Source of the DNA: Zoogloeaceae bacterium
Lineage (GTDB): Bacteria; Pseudomonadota; Gammaproteobacteria; Burkholderiales; Rhodocyclaceae
DNA: 64,000 bases
Direction of reading: 5' to 3'
NCBI GenBank assembly: GCA_024235635.1
Contig: JACKMA010000006.1
Coordinates: 169,487-233,486, forward strand
Made by a program: the position numbers and the translations under genes. Of this stretch, positions 44,163 through 53,513 are shown in pieces. The notes beneath the pieces are model-generated. The model saw only the letters and a program-made list of their open reading frames with translations. It was not told the DNA's origin and made no database searches. Positions within the stretch are counted from its first letter, which is position 1. Each line of letters starts with the position of its first letter.

Positions 44163-45085
44163 TCCAGTATGTCGCGCTCGCCGCCGCGTTTGCGTTGTCG
44201 GCGCTGGTCGGTGGTGTCGACAATGCCTTCGCGCAGGCCGCCTTCGTCGGCACCCTGGCGTTGGCGGGGCTGGGGCTGGTGCTGATCGTCGGCCTCTCCG
44301 GCCAGCTATCGCTCGGCCATGGCGCGATGATGGGGCTCGGTGCCTATGCCCAGGCCGGTCTCGTCGGCATGGGCATCGACGGCTTGCCGGCGCTCGCCGC
44401 CGCAGCCACGGTCGGCGCACTGGGGGGGCTGGTCGCCAGCATTCCCGGGCGCCGGCTCGGCGACCTGGGTTTCGCGATGAGCACGCTGGCGCTGGCGCTG
44501 GTGGTCGAAGAAGGGCTGCTGCGACTGGCACCGCTGACCGGTGGCGCCGCCGGGCTGGTGGTGCCGCCGCTGACGGTGGCCGGCTGGCGGCTGGCTTCGC
44601 CGGTCGCACAGGCGGTGGCAAGCCTGACACTGCTCGGCGCCGCGCTATGGCTGGTCGGTCGCCTTCGCAATTCGCGTCTCGGTCGCGCCTGGCGGGCTGG
44701 CCGCGACGATGAAGTGGCGGCGGCTGCGGTCGGCATCGACGTCAGGCACGCCCGGCTGCTGGCGTTCGTCTGCGGCGGCGCACTGGCCGGTCTCGCCGGT
44801 GGACTGCATGCCCACTGGCTCGGCTTCCTGAGTCCGGAACAGTTCGGTCTGCCGCTCTCGTTCGAGTTGCTGGTGCTGGTTTTCGTCGGCGGCGTGCGGT
44901 CCCTGTCGGGCGCGCTGTGGGGGAGTATCGTGATCGTTTCGCTGCCGCAGGCGATCGCGATGCTGCGCCAGGCCCTGCCCGGCTTCGAGTTGGGCGCCGC
45001 CGGCCTGGAGCTGGTCGCGTTCGGCCTGATCGTCGTCGCGCTGGTGATCTGGCGGCCGGGCGGATTGCGGCCGGAAGGGCGATGA
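44159..45085 (+). CDS. Branched-chain amino acid-type ABC transporter permease (LivM family)
   Basis: 308 residues, strongly hydrophobic. LivM features are GLSGQLSLGHGAMMGLGAYA and the coupling loop GRLRNSRLGRAWRAGRDDEV, followed by AAAVGIDVRHARLLAF. Translationally coupled to the LivH-type gene. No LivG or LivF ATPase gene follows; the next gene is the binding protein. Confidence 0.92.
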   Translation: MIQYVALAAAFALSALVGGVDNAFAQAAFVGTLALAGLGLVLIVGLSGQLSLGHGAMMGLGAYAQAGLVGMGIDGLPALAAAATVGALGGLVASIPGRRLGDLGFAMSTLALALVVEEGLLRLAPLTGGAAGLVVPPLTVAGWRLASPVAQAVASLTLLGAALWLVGRLRNSRLGRAWRAGRDDEVAAAAVGIDVRHARLLAFVCGGALAGLAGGLHAHWLGFLSPEQFGLPLSFELLVLVFVGGVRSLSGALWGSIVIVSLPQAIAMLRQALPGFELGAAGLELVAFGLIVVALVIWRPGGLRPEGR

Positions 45086-45232
45086 TGCCGGCTGTCGCAA
45101 GCGGACGCCCGGCGCGATCGACGGCGGTAGGGGACGATTTCGGTCGAGGGCGGCGCGATGGGGACCATCGCACCCGAGCCCGCGCGAGCGCGGGTTCCGG
45201 CATGATCGGCCGACGCACTTGGAGGTGATTCG

Positions 45233-46402
45233 ATGTTGGGATGCACGATTCGAACGGCGTCGCTGCTGAGCTGGGCGTTGATCGTGACGGTCGCCGACGC
45301 CGGCGTGCCCGGGGTCACGCGTGACAGCATCCGGATCGCGACGATCCAGGACCTGTCCGGGCCGATCGCGATTCTCGGTGCGCCGATACGCGATGGCATC
45401 GTGATGCGGCTCGACGAGGAAAACGCGCGCGGTGGCGTGCATGGCCGGCGCCTGACGATCGCGGTCGAGGACAGCGGCTACGATCCGAAGAAGGCGGTGC
45501 TGGCGGCACGTCGTCTGCTTGCCGGCGACAACGTGTTCGCATTCGTCGGCAACCTCGGCACCCCGGTGGTGATGGCGACGATGCCGCTGATCGTCGGCGC
45601 CGGCCGCCCCCACCTGTTTCCGTTCTCCCCCCACCAGGCCACCTACCAGCCGCTGCAGCCGCTGAAGTTCCAGATATTCGCGCCGTACCGCGACTACATG
45701 GATGCGGCCGTGCGTCACATGGTGCGAGCAAACGGCTACCAGCGCGTCTGCCTGCTCTACCAGGACGACGACTACGGCCTCGAGGTGGGCCGCGGTGTCG
45801 AGTCCGGCCTCGGTCGGCTCGACATGACGCTGGTCGAACGGACCGGCTACAAGCGCGGGGCGACGGATTTCTCGAGCCAGATCGCGCGGCTGCGGGCGGC
45901 GCGCTGCGATCTCGTCGTGCTCGCCACAGTCGTGCGCGAGACCGTCGCCGCAATGCGCGAAGCACGCAAGGTCGGCTGGCCGGTGGACATGCTGGTGACC
46001 GCATCCGGCTATTCGGCCCAGACCCACGAGTTGGGCGGTGCCGAGGTCGAGGGGCTTTACGGGGTCAGCGTGCTGCCACACCCGTATCCCGGTACGGACA
46101 CCAGCCGGCGTCTCGGCGAGTGGATCGAATCGTACCGGACGCGCTACGACGCGGATCCCAATGTCTGGAGCGCAATGGGCTACCAGGTCGCCGACATCTT
46201 CGTGCAGGCGCTGCGCGCCGCTGGTCCCGGGCTCGACGTGGCCGGATTCGTCGCCGCGATGGAAGGGCTCGAGACCTCGCGTGATTTCCTCGGCGGCCCC
46301 GGCTACCGGTTTTCGCCGGATGACCATCTCGGCAACCGCCGCGGTCGGCTGGCACGCATCGTCGACGGGCGCTGGCGCCTGATCACCGACTACCTCGACT
46401 GA
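45233..46402 (+). CDS. Periplasmic substrate-binding protein of the LivH/M-type transporter
   Basis: 389 residues with an N-terminal signal sequence (hydrophobic run LLSWALIVTVADAG, cleavage near VADAG). The type I periplasmic-binding fold follows: IATIQDLSGPIAILG, GGVHGRRLTIAVEDSGYDPK, and YKRGATDFSSQIARLRAA. A strong GGAGGTGA ribosome site precedes the ATG. It belongs to the Leu/Ile/Val, amide or aromatic-acid binding group; the ligand is not predictable. A 147-base gap separates it from the permease, so it may have its own promoter. Confidence 0.9.
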   Translation: MLGCTIRTASLLSWALIVTVADAGVPGVTRDSIRIATIQDLSGPIAILGAPIRDGIVMRLDEENARGGVHGRRLTIAVEDSGYDPKKAVLAARRLLAGDNVFAFVGNLGTPVVMATMPLIVGAGRPHLFPFSPHQATYQPLQPLKFQIFAPYRDYMDAAVRHMVRANGYQRVCLLYQDDDYGLEVGRGVESGLGRLDMTLVERTGYKRGATDFSSQIARLRAARCDLVVLATVVRETVAAMREARKVGWPVDMLVTASGYSAQTHELGGAEVEGLYGVSVLPHPYPGTDTSRRLGEWIESYRTRYDADPNVWSAMGYQVADIFVQALRAAGPGLDVAGFVAAMEGLETSRDFLGGPGYRFSPDDHLGNRRGRLARIVDGRWRLITDYLD

Positions 46403-46547
46403 CGTTCACTACCCGTCGTCGGGCCTAGCCGGCGCCGGTGATCCGGTGGTACGGGACCGGCATCCGCGATCGCGTCCCGGCGCAAGGTGCTGGCGGTCGC
46501 GGTTCGCCGTGGTTTAGTCTTCGGGGATTGTCCGCCCAGGCCCATCG

Positions 46548-47162
46548 ATGACCCCAGCCAAGACCGTCGCCGTCGCGCTGACCGGTGCCTCCGGCATGCC
46601 CTACGGCATCCGCCTGGTCGAATCGCTGCTGGCGGCCGGGCATACCGTGTGGCTGCTGTATTCACAGGTCGCCCAGGTCGTGGCGCGCCAGGAAATGGAC
46701 CTGGCGCTGCCGTCGCGGGCCGAAGACGTCGAGCGGCTGTTTCGCGAGCGCTTTGCCGATCTGCCGGGGCAGATCCGGGCATTCGGGCGCGAGGCCTGGT
46801 TCGCACCGCCTGCCTCGGGTTCGAATCCGCCCGATGCGATGGTGGTCTGTCCGTGCACGATGGGCACGCTGGCGGCGATCGCCGGCGGACTCTCCGACAA
46901 CCTGATCGAACGGGCCGCCGACGTCGTCATCAAGGAAGGTCGCAAGCTCGTGCTGGTGCCACGAGAAACCCCGTTTTCGGCGATCCATCTCGAAAACATG
47001 CTCAAGCTGGCGCGGCTCGGCGTATGCATCCTGCCGGCCAACCCGGCCTTCTATACACGCCCCGAAGCGGTGCAGGATCTGGTCGATTTCGTCGTTGCCC
47101 GCATCCTCGACCAACTCGCGGTCAGCCATTCGCTGATGCCTCGATGGGGCGAAAGTCGCTGA
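46548..47162 (+). CDS. ubiX: Flavin prenyltransferase
   Basis: Makes prenylated FMN, the cofactor of UbiD-type decarboxylases used in ubiquinone synthesis. 204 residues with the UbiX pattern: VAVALTGASGMPYGIRLVE (FMN site), VVCPCTMGTLAAIAGGLSDN, RAADVVIKEGRKLVLVPRE and ILPANPAFYTRPE. No ubiD is in the window. It stands alone between two transporter loci. Confidence 0.95.
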   Translation: MTPAKTVAVALTGASGMPYGIRLVESLLAAGHTVWLLYSQVAQVVARQEMDLALPSRAEDVERLFRERFADLPGQIRAFGREAWFAPPASGSNPPDAMVVCPCTMGTLAAIAGGLSDNLIERAADVVIKEGRKLVLVPRETPFSAIHLENMLKLARLGVCILPANPAFYTRPEAVQDLVDFVVARILDQLAVSHSLMPRWGESR

Positions 47163-47488
47163 GGACAAAGCGGTTTTGCTTTGCGGCAAATGCAGCCGGG
47201 TCCGTACCCGGGGCGACTGGCACTCAACCTGCTAGAACTTGTGTGCGGAGCAGCCTGTCCGGCCGCCGCGCGATGCCCGATCCGTCATGGTGCATCCGCA
47301 CATTGACGACCAGACGGGCCGTCAGAAATGCCGGGATCAGGGTAAACCACATCCAAATATCCGTTGTAAGGGCATGATTCAGTTGTTTAAATGGTAATTG
47401 GTGGGCGTCCACCTGCAGGTCGGTCGTGCGGCGTGACGAGGGTGCTGTCGATCGCCAACCCTGAGGCAATGCAAGAGGAGAGAATGTG
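47163..47488. other. Upstream regulatory region of the aap operon
   Basis: 326 bases without a supported gene. It holds a sigma54-like element at 47218-47233 and an AT-rich patch near 47375-47400, unusual for this genome, which could carry a second promoter (TTGTTT and TAATTG-like hexamers) or activator site. Its length suits distant activator binding. Confidence 0.5.
47218..47233 (+). promoter_or_regulatory. Sigma54-like promoter upstream of aapJQMP
   Basis: TGGCAC-TCAAC-CTGCT differs from the consensus TGGCAC-N5-TTGCW at one base; GG and GC are correctly 12 apart. It lies ~255 bases before aapJ. Nitrogen-regulated amino-acid transporters commonly use sigma54 with NtrC; no clear NtrC palindrome was seen. 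Confidence 0.45.
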
Positions 47489-48511
47489 ATGAAGCTGAAG
47501 CGAATTTCCCTGCTGGCGGTGGCCGTTGCCGGCGTGGTGGCTACCGGAACCGCGACTGCCGGTGCCACCTTCGATGCCGTCAAGAAGAAGGGTTTCGTGC
47601 AGTGTGGCGTCAGTACCGGACTGCCCGGATTCTCGGTCAGCGACGACAAGGGCAACTGGAAGGGAATCGACGTGGACGCGTGCCGCGCAGTGGCCGCAGC
47701 CCTGTTCGGCGATGCCTCGAAGGTGAAGTACACGCCGCTCAACGCCAAGGAGCGCTTCACCGCCCTGCAGTCCGGCGAGATCGACATGCTCCCCCGCAAC
47801 ACGACCTGGACCTATACCCGGGACACCAGCCTGGGCCTGAACTTCGCCGGCGTGAACTACTACGACGGCCAGGGTTTCCTGATCAGCAAGAAGCTCGGCG
47901 TCAAGAGCGCCAAGGAGCTCTCCGGCGCGGCCATCTGCATCCAGGCCGGTACCACCACCGAGCTCAACCTGGCGGACTATTTCCGTGCCAACAAGATGGA
48001 GTACACCGCCATTACCTACGACAGCTCGGACGAAACCATCAAGGGCTTCGAGGCGGGTCGCTGCGACGTGCTGACTTCGGACCAGTCGCAGCTCTACGCG
48101 CTGCGCATCAAGCTGCAGAAGCCCGACGATGCGGTGGTGCTGCCGGAAGTGATCTCCAAGGAGCCGCTGGGGCCGGTGGTGCGACAGGGCGACGACGAGT
48201 GGTTCAACCTGGTGCGCTGGTCGCTGTTCGCGCAGATCAATGCCGAGGAACTGGGTGTGACCTCCGCCAACGTCGATGAAAAGGCGAAGAGCACCGATCC
48301 CAACGTGCAGCGCCTGCTCGGCGGCGAGGGTGTCAAGGGCGAGTTCCTGGGCGTCGGCGACAAGTGGGCGTACAACATCATCAAGCAGGTCGGCAACTAC
48401 GGCGAGATGTTCGAGCGCAACGTCGGCCAGGGCAGTCCGCTGAAGATCGAGCGCGGCCTGAACGCGCTGTGGAACAAGGGCGGCATCCAGTACGCGCCGC
48501 CGATTCGCTGA
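47489..48511 (+). CDS. aapJ: General L-amino acid ABC transporter, periplasmic binding protein
   Basis: 340 residues from ATG 47489, preceded by GAGGAG. Signal peptide MKLKRISLLAVAVAGVVATG, cleaved near GTATAG. The mature part begins with the AapJ/BztA style GFVQCGVSTGLPGFS and continues WKGIDVDACRAVAAALFG, RFTALQSGEIDMLPRNTTWT and CIQAGTTTELNLADYFRA. This family binds many L-amino acids, especially glutamate and aspartate. First gene of the complete aapJQMP operon. Confidence 0.95.
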   Translation: MKLKRISLLAVAVAGVVATGTATAGATFDAVKKKGFVQCGVSTGLPGFSVSDDKGNWKGIDVDACRAVAAALFGDASKVKYTPLNAKERFTALQSGEIDMLPRNTTWTYTRDTSLGLNFAGVNYYDGQGFLISKKLGVKSAKELSGAAICIQAGTTTELNLADYFRANKMEYTAITYDSSDETIKGFEAGRCDVLTSDQSQLYALRIKLQKPDDAVVLPEVISKEPLGPVVRQGDDEWFNLVRWSLFAQINAEELGVTSANVDEKAKSTDPNVQRLLGGEGVKGEFLGVGDKWAYNIIKQVGNYGEMFERNVGQGSPLKIERGLNALWNKGGIQYAPPIR

Positions 48512-48582
48512 GTGACGCGGGCCGGCGCCGACGCGGGCCGGCCCGATGCCGCGAGCCAGCAAACGCCTAGCGGAGGTTGCAG

Positions 48583-49773
48583 ATGGCCGAACCCGCACCC
48601 GACCTCACACGGCCCGCACGCCCGAGCCGACTGACGGACCCGAAGTTCCGGGCACTGGTGTTCCAGATCCTGGCCACCCTGACGGTGGTGGCCTTCCTGG
48701 TCTATATCGTGCACAACACGCTGACCAACATGGAGCAGCGGGGCATCTCGACCGGCTTCGGCTTTCTCGACCGCACCGCCGGCTTCGCGATCCTGCAGTC
48801 CCTGATCCCGTACAGCGAAACCTCGACCTACGGCCGCACCTTCGTCGTCGGCCTGCTCAACACGATCCTGGTCTCGGCGCTGGGCGTCGTCTGCGCGACC
48901 CTCATCGGCTTCGTCGTCGGCGTGCTGCGACTGTCGTCGAACTGGCTGATCAAGAAGCTCGCGACCGCCTACATCGAGACCTTCCGCAACATCCCGCTGC
49001 TGCTGCAGATCTTCTTCTGGTATTTCGCGATCGGCTTCAACCTGCCGGGACCGCGCCAGAGCATTGCCATCGGTGAAACCGTCTTTCTCAACAACCGCGG
49101 GCTGTACGTGCCGGCGCCGGTGTTCGGTGAGGGATTCGGCTGGACGCTGGCCGCGATTGCCGTCGCGATCGTCGCCGTGATCGTGCTGGCGCACTGGGCA
49201 CGACGCCGCTTCGAACTGACCGGGCAGAGCTTCCATACGGTCTATGTGTCGCTGGCGATCCTGCTCGGGCTGCCGCTGCTGGTGTTCGTCGCCACCGGCG
49301 CCCCGCTGTCGTGGGACATGCCGGCGCTGCAGGGCTTCAACTTCCGGGGCGGCCTGACCGTCATCCCGGAACTGTTCGCGCTGACCCTGGCACTGTCGAT
49401 CTATACCGCGGCATTCATCGCCGAGACCGTGCGCAGCGGCATCCAGTCGGTGTCCCACGGCCAGACCGAGGCGGCCAGCGCGCTCGGCCTGCGCCCGTCG
49501 TGGACCCTGCGCCTGGTGATCATCCCGCAGGCGATGCGGGTGATCATTCCGCCGCTGACCAGCCAGTACCTGAACCTGACCAAGAATTCGTCGCTGGCGC
49601 CGGCGATCGGCTACCCCGATCTGGTGGCGGTGTTCGCCGGCACCACCCTGAATCAGACCGGACAGGCGGTCGAGATCATCGCCATCACGATGGCTGTCTA
49701 TCTGACACTGTCGCTGGTGATCTCGCTGTTCATGAACTGGTACAACAAGCGCATGGCGCTGAAGGAGCGCTGA
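48583..49773 (+). CDS. aapQ: General L-amino acid ABC transporter permease
   Basis: 396 residues from ATG 48583, with GGAGG six bases upstream. It has the AapQ architecture: an N-terminal helix, a long periplasmic insert with GFGFLDRTAGFAI, then the conserved HisM-type permease core (GLLNTILVSALGV; ETFRNIPLLLQIFFWYF) and the coupling region GQTEAASALGLRPSW. Partner of AapM, which starts 4 bases after its stop. Confidence 0.95.
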   Translation: MAEPAPDLTRPARPSRLTDPKFRALVFQILATLTVVAFLVYIVHNTLTNMEQRGISTGFGFLDRTAGFAILQSLIPYSETSTYGRTFVVGLLNTILVSALGVVCATLIGFVVGVLRLSSNWLIKKLATAYIETFRNIPLLLQIFFWYFAIGFNLPGPRQSIAIGETVFLNNRGLYVPAPVFGEGFGWTLAAIAVAIVAVIVLAHWARRRFELTGQSFHTVYVSLAILLGLPLLVFVATGAPLSWDMPALQGFNFRGGLTVIPELFALTLALSIYTAAFIAETVRSGIQSVSHGQTEAASALGLRPSWTLRLVIIPQAMRVIIPPLTSQYLNLTKNSSLAPAIGYPDLVAVFAGTTLNQTGQAVEIIAITMAVYLTLSLVISLFMNWYNKRMALKER

Positions 49774-49776
49774 GCC

Positions 49777-50877
49777 ATGGCCGAATTCGTTCCTCATCCC
49801 GAGCTGCCGCCGCCCGCCAGTTCGGTCGGCGTCATCGGCTGGCTGCGCCGCAACCTGTTCGCCGGCTGGCTCAACTCGCTGCTCACCGTCGCCGCCCTGT
49901 ACCTCGTGGTGACGGCGTTGCCGCCGCTGCTGAACTGGGCCTTCTTCAGCGCCGATTTCGTCGGTGAAAGCCGCGACGCCTGCGATTCCGGTGGTGCCTG
50001 CTGGGTCTTCGTCAATGCCCGCTTCTCGACCTTCATGTACGGCTTCTATCCGGCGGCGCAGGCCTGGCGGGTGGATCTGATCTTCGGCACGCTGCTGCTC
50101 TTGATGTCGCCGCTGTTCTTCAAGGGTTTCCGCTACAAGCTGCAACTCGGCGGCTTCATCCTGTTCGTCTATCCGTGGATCGCCTTCGGCCTGATGCATG
50201 GCGGGCTGCTGGGTCTGCCGGTGGTCGAGACGGCCAAGTGGGGCGGCCTCTCGCTGACCCTGTTGCTGGCGGCGGTCGGCTGCATCGCGGCGCTGCCGCT
50301 GGGCGTATTGCTGGCCCTCGGGCGACGCAGCACCAACATGCCCGTGGTACAGACCATGTGCGTGGTGTTCATCGAGTTCTGGCGTGGCGTACCGCTGATC
50401 ACCGTGCTGTTCATGTCCTCGGTGATGCTGCCGCTGTTCCTGCCCGAAGGCGTCAGCTTCGACAAGCTGCTGCGGGCCCTGATCGGCATCACGCTGTTCC
50501 AGTCGGCCTACATGGCCGAGGTCGTGCGCGGCGGGCTGCAGGCCATCCCGAAGGGTCAGTACGAGGCTGCCGATGCGCTCGGACTGGGCTATTGGCGCAA
50601 GATGGGGCTGATCGTGTTGCCGCAGGCGCTGAAGATCGTGATTCCCGGCATCGTGAACACCTTCATCGCGCTCTTCAAGGACACCACGCTGGTCATCATC
50701 GTCGGCCTGCTCGAGATCCTCGGCATGGTGCAGAACGCACTGAACGACCCCAACTGGCTCGGCTTCTCGACCGAGGGCTACGTGTTCACGGCCTTCGTCT
50801 TCTGGATCTTCTGCTTCTCGATGTCGCGCTACAGCCAGTGGCTGGAGCGCAAGCTGCATACCGGACACAAGCGCTGA
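49777..50877 (+). CDS. aapM: General L-amino acid ABC transporter permease
   Basis: 366 residues, second permease of the Aap transporter. An N-terminal helix is followed by a periplasmic segment with two Cys (CDSGGACWVF). The permease core has EFWRGVPLITVLFMSSV, and the coupling loop is GQYEAADALGLGYWRKM. Continues the operon; the ATPase gene follows after 51 bases. Confidence 0.95.
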   Translation: MAEFVPHPELPPPASSVGVIGWLRRNLFAGWLNSLLTVAALYLVVTALPPLLNWAFFSADFVGESRDACDSGGACWVFVNARFSTFMYGFYPAAQAWRVDLIFGTLLLLMSPLFFKGFRYKLQLGGFILFVYPWIAFGLMHGGLLGLPVVETAKWGGLSLTLLLAAVGCIAALPLGVLLALGRRSTNMPVVQTMCVVFIEFWRGVPLITVLFMSSVMLPLFLPEGVSFDKLLRALIGITLFQSAYMAEVVRGGLQAIPKGQYEAADALGLGYWRKMGLIVLPQALKIVIPGIVNTFIALFKDTTLVIIVGLLEILGMVQNALNDPNWLGFSTEGYVFTAFVFWIFCFSMSRYSQWLERKLHTGHKR

Positions 50878-50928
50878 ACCATCGCCCGCCGGGGCCGGCG
50901 TCGGCGGGTGGCATCTGGAGACTGCAAC

Positions 50929-51711
50929 ATGGCTGAAACGGCAACTGCGGCACAGGCCCCGAGCCAGCGCTCGGATGAAGTGATGATCGAACTGCGCGGC
51001 GTGCACAAGTGGTACGACAAGTTCCACGTGCTGCGCAACATCAACCTGACCGTCACCAAGGGCGAACGCATCGTCGTCTGCGGCCCGTCCGGATCGGGCA
51101 AGTCAACGATGATTCGCTGCATCAACCGGCTCGAGGAACATCAGCAGGGGCAGATCATCGTCGATGGCACCGAGCTCACCTCCGACCTCAAGCAGATCGA
51201 ACACATCCGCAAGGAAGTCGGCATGGTGTTCCAGCACTTCAATCTGTTCCCCCACATCACGGTGCTGGAGAACTGCGTGCTGGCGCCGATGTGGGTGCGC
51301 AAGATGCCGCGCAAGGAAGCCGAGGAGATCGCGATGAACTACCTCGGCCGCGTCAAGATCCCGGATCAGGCCAGGAAGTATCCGGGACAGCTTTCGGGTG
51401 GACAGCAGCAACGGGTGGCGATCGCCCGCAGTCTGTGCATGAATCCGCGCATCATGTTGTTCGACGAGCCGACCTCCGCGCTCGATCCCGAAATGATCAA
51501 GGAGGTGCTCGACGTCATGGTCGAACTCGCCGAATCCGGCATGACGATGATCTGCGTGACCCACGAGATGGGCTTCGCCAAAACGGTCGCGGACCGGGTG
51601 ATCTTCATGGACCGGGGCGAGATCATCGAGCAGAATGAGCCTCACGAATTCTTCAACAACCCGCAGAACGAGCGCACCCGGCTGTTCCTCAGCCAGATCC
51701 TGAACCATTGA
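50929..51711 (+). CDS. aapP: General L-amino acid ABC transporter, ATP-binding protein
   Basis: 260 residues from ATG 50929 (GGAG 8 bases upstream). Walker A CGPSGSGKSTMIRC, Q-loop VGMVFQHFNLFPH, signature LSGGQQQRVAIARSL, Walker B IMLFDEPTSALDP and switch VTHEMGF are all intact. It powers AapQM. Last gene of the operon. Confidence 0.96.
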   Translation: MAETATAAQAPSQRSDEVMIELRGVHKWYDKFHVLRNINLTVTKGERIVVCGPSGSGKSTMIRCINRLEEHQQGQIIVDGTELTSDLKQIEHIRKEVGMVFQHFNLFPHITVLENCVLAPMWVRKMPRKEAEEIAMNYLGRVKIPDQARKYPGQLSGGQQQRVAIARSLCMNPRIMLFDEPTSALDPEMIKEVLDVMVELAESGMTMICVTHEMGFAKTVADRVIFMDRGEIIEQNEPHEFFNNPQNERTRLFLSQILNH

Positions 51712-51742
51712 CGACGCGGCGCAGTGCGCCGCGCGCGAAGCG

Positions 51743-52339
51743 ATGAGCGACACTGCCCAACTGCCGCTGTTCCCCCTCAACACCGTGCTCTTTCCGGAGG
51801 GCCGCCTGCCGCTGCGGGTGTTCGAGTCCCGCTACATGGACATGGTCAGCCGCTGCCTGCGCGAGCAGGCCGCCTTCGGCGTCTGTGCGATCGCCTCCGG
51901 CCAGGAGGTCGGCGAAGCGGCGGTGCCGCGGCTGGTCGGCACCGAGGCCCGGATCGAGCGCTGTGACATGGCGGAAGCCGGCATCCTCGAAGTCGTCGCC
52001 CGCGGCGAACGCCGCTTCCGCATCGTCGATCACGAAGTGCAGACCGACGGCCTGCTGACCGCCACGGTGTCGTGGCTGGACGAACCGGATCCGCTGCCGG
52101 TGCCCGAAGAACAGGCCGAGCTGGTGCCGCTGCTCGCCGGCATCGTCGCCGAACTCGGCGAACGCATCGCCCGACCCCACCGGCTGGACGACGCCGGCTG
52201 GGTCGGCGCCCGCTATTCCGAGTTGCTGCCGATCCCGGTCGATGCGCGCCAGGCGCTGCTCGAACTCGATGACATCGTCAGTCGGCTGGAGATCATCCAG
52301 ACCTACCTGCGTCAGCATCGGCTGCTGGAGGAGCGCTGA
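51743..52339 (+). CDS. Lon protease N-terminal (LON substrate-binding) domain protein
   Basis: 198 residues consisting only of the LON/PUA-like N domain: QLPLFPLNTVLFPEGRLPLR at the start, VFESRYMDMVSRCLRE, and GERRFRI in the middle. It lacks AAA+ and protease domains. Such stand-alone proteins are widespread with no settled function; an adaptor or sugar/peptide-binding role is suggested by others. Its 3' end overlaps the convergent mutY gene by 47 bases. Confidence 0.88.
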   Translation: MSDTAQLPLFPLNTVLFPEGRLPLRVFESRYMDMVSRCLREQAAFGVCAIASGQEVGEAAVPRLVGTEARIERCDMAEAGILEVVARGERRFRIVDHEVQTDGLLTATVSWLDEPDPLPVPEEQAELVPLLAGIVAELGERIARPHRLDDAGWVGARYSELLPIPVDARQALLELDDIVSRLEIIQTYLRQHRLLEER

Positions 52340-53381
52340 ACGGGCCCAGGCCATCGAGAATGCGGCGCACCGGCGTCGGCAGCGGCAATGCATCGAGGGC
52401 CGTGGTCTCGGCCCAGCGCCTTGCCGGTTCGTCGATGTGCTGCGGAACACCGTCGAGTTCCACCAGCCACGGACTGATCGACAGCGTGAAGTGGGTGAAC
52501 GCGTGGCGCAATGGCGGCAGCGCGCAGAGCCGTGCCGCCTGCAGGCCGTAGTGCGAGGCCAGCCAGTCGGCCAGCGCGGAAATCTCGCCGTCGTAGGCCG
52601 GCAGTGTCAGCAATCCGCCCCAGAGCCCGCTTGCGGGGCGTCGCTCGAGCAGCACGCGATGCCGGCGGTCGCGCAGCACCAGCATCCGTTGCTGGCGTTC
52701 GGGGCGGGGACGGCGTGCGCGTGGCGACGGCAGTTCGGCGGTGCGACCATCGCGGTGCGCGACGCAGGAATCGCTCAGCGGACAACGCTCGCAAGCGGGC
52801 TTCGCCCGTGTGCACACGGTCGCACCGAGGTCCATCTGGGCCTGGATGTAGCAGTCGACCGCATCGGCCGGCAGCAGCGACTCGGCGAGTGACCACAGCC
52901 CGGCGACGACGCGGCTGCCGCCGGGATCGCCATCCACGCCGAAGTGCCGACACAGCACGCGCTTGACGTTGCCGTCGAGGATGGCCGCGCGTGCGCCAAA
53001 GGCGAACACCGCGATCGCTGCCGCAGTCGAGCGGCCGATGCCGGGCAGCGCGGCGATGTCTTCCGGCCTGCGCGGAAAGTGGCCGGCGTGATCGCGCACC
53101 AGGATGCGAGCGCAGGCGTGCAGGTTGCGCGCGCGGGCGTAGTAGCCGAGTCCGCTCCACAACGCCAGCACGTCTTCGGCCTGCGCGGCGGCGAGTTCGT
53201 CGATGGTCGGGAAGCGGTCGACGAAGCGGCGGAAATACGGGATCACCGTGTCGACCTGGGTCTGCTGCAGCATCACCTCGGACAGCCAGATACGATATGG
53301 GTCGCGGCATGCCTGCCAGGGCAGGTCGTGGCGCCCGTGCCGGCGCTGCCAGCGGATCAGGGTCTGTGCGAATTCGGACAT
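52293..53381 (-). CDS. mutY: A/G-specific adenine DNA glycosylase
   Basis: Removes A mispaired with 8-oxoguanine. 362 residues. The catalytic Glu lies in WLSEVMLQQTQVDTV, the helix-hairpin-helix is LPGIGRSTAAAIAVFAFG, the catalytic Asp is in AILDGNVKRVL, and the [4Fe-4S] loop C-X6-C-X2-C-X5-C is complete (CTRAKPACERCPLSDSC). The C-terminal NUDIX-like 8-oxoG recognition domain runs from ~230 (RMLVLRDRRHRVLLERRP). Its last 15 codons overlap the opposite-strand LON-domain gene. Confidence 0.96.
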   Translation of the reverse strand: MSEFAQTLIRWQRRHGRHDLPWQACRDPYRIWLSEVMLQQTQVDTVIPYFRRFVDRFPTIDELAAAQAEDVLALWSGLGYYARARNLHACARILVRDHAGHFPRRPEDIAALPGIGRSTAAAIAVFAFGARAAILDGNVKRVLCRHFGVDGDPGGSRVVAGLWSLAESLLPADAVDCYIQAQMDLGATVCTRAKPACERCPLSDSCVAHRDGRTAELPSPRARRPRPERQQRMLVLRDRRHRVLLERRPASGLWGGLLTLPAYDGEISALADWLASHYGLQAARLCALPPLRHAFTHFTLSISPWLVELDGVPQHIDEPARRWAETTALDALPLPTPVRRILDGLGPFSAPPAADADAGRSG

Positions 53382-53513
53382 GCGTCAAGCGGCGAGGTCG
53401 ATCTGCGCGATTGTGCCCGCAATTGTCGACGGCGTGCGCCGCAGCGGGCGATAATGCCCGCATTGCAAGCGGCCCGGCACCGCCGGCCCTGGCGCCGACC
53501 GCGACCAAGGACC

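Noticed and set aside
48397..51027. 876-codon open frame on the minus strand across aapJQMP
   Set aside because: Covers four well-supported transporter genes on the other strand and translates to low-complexity Gln/Arg/His sequence.
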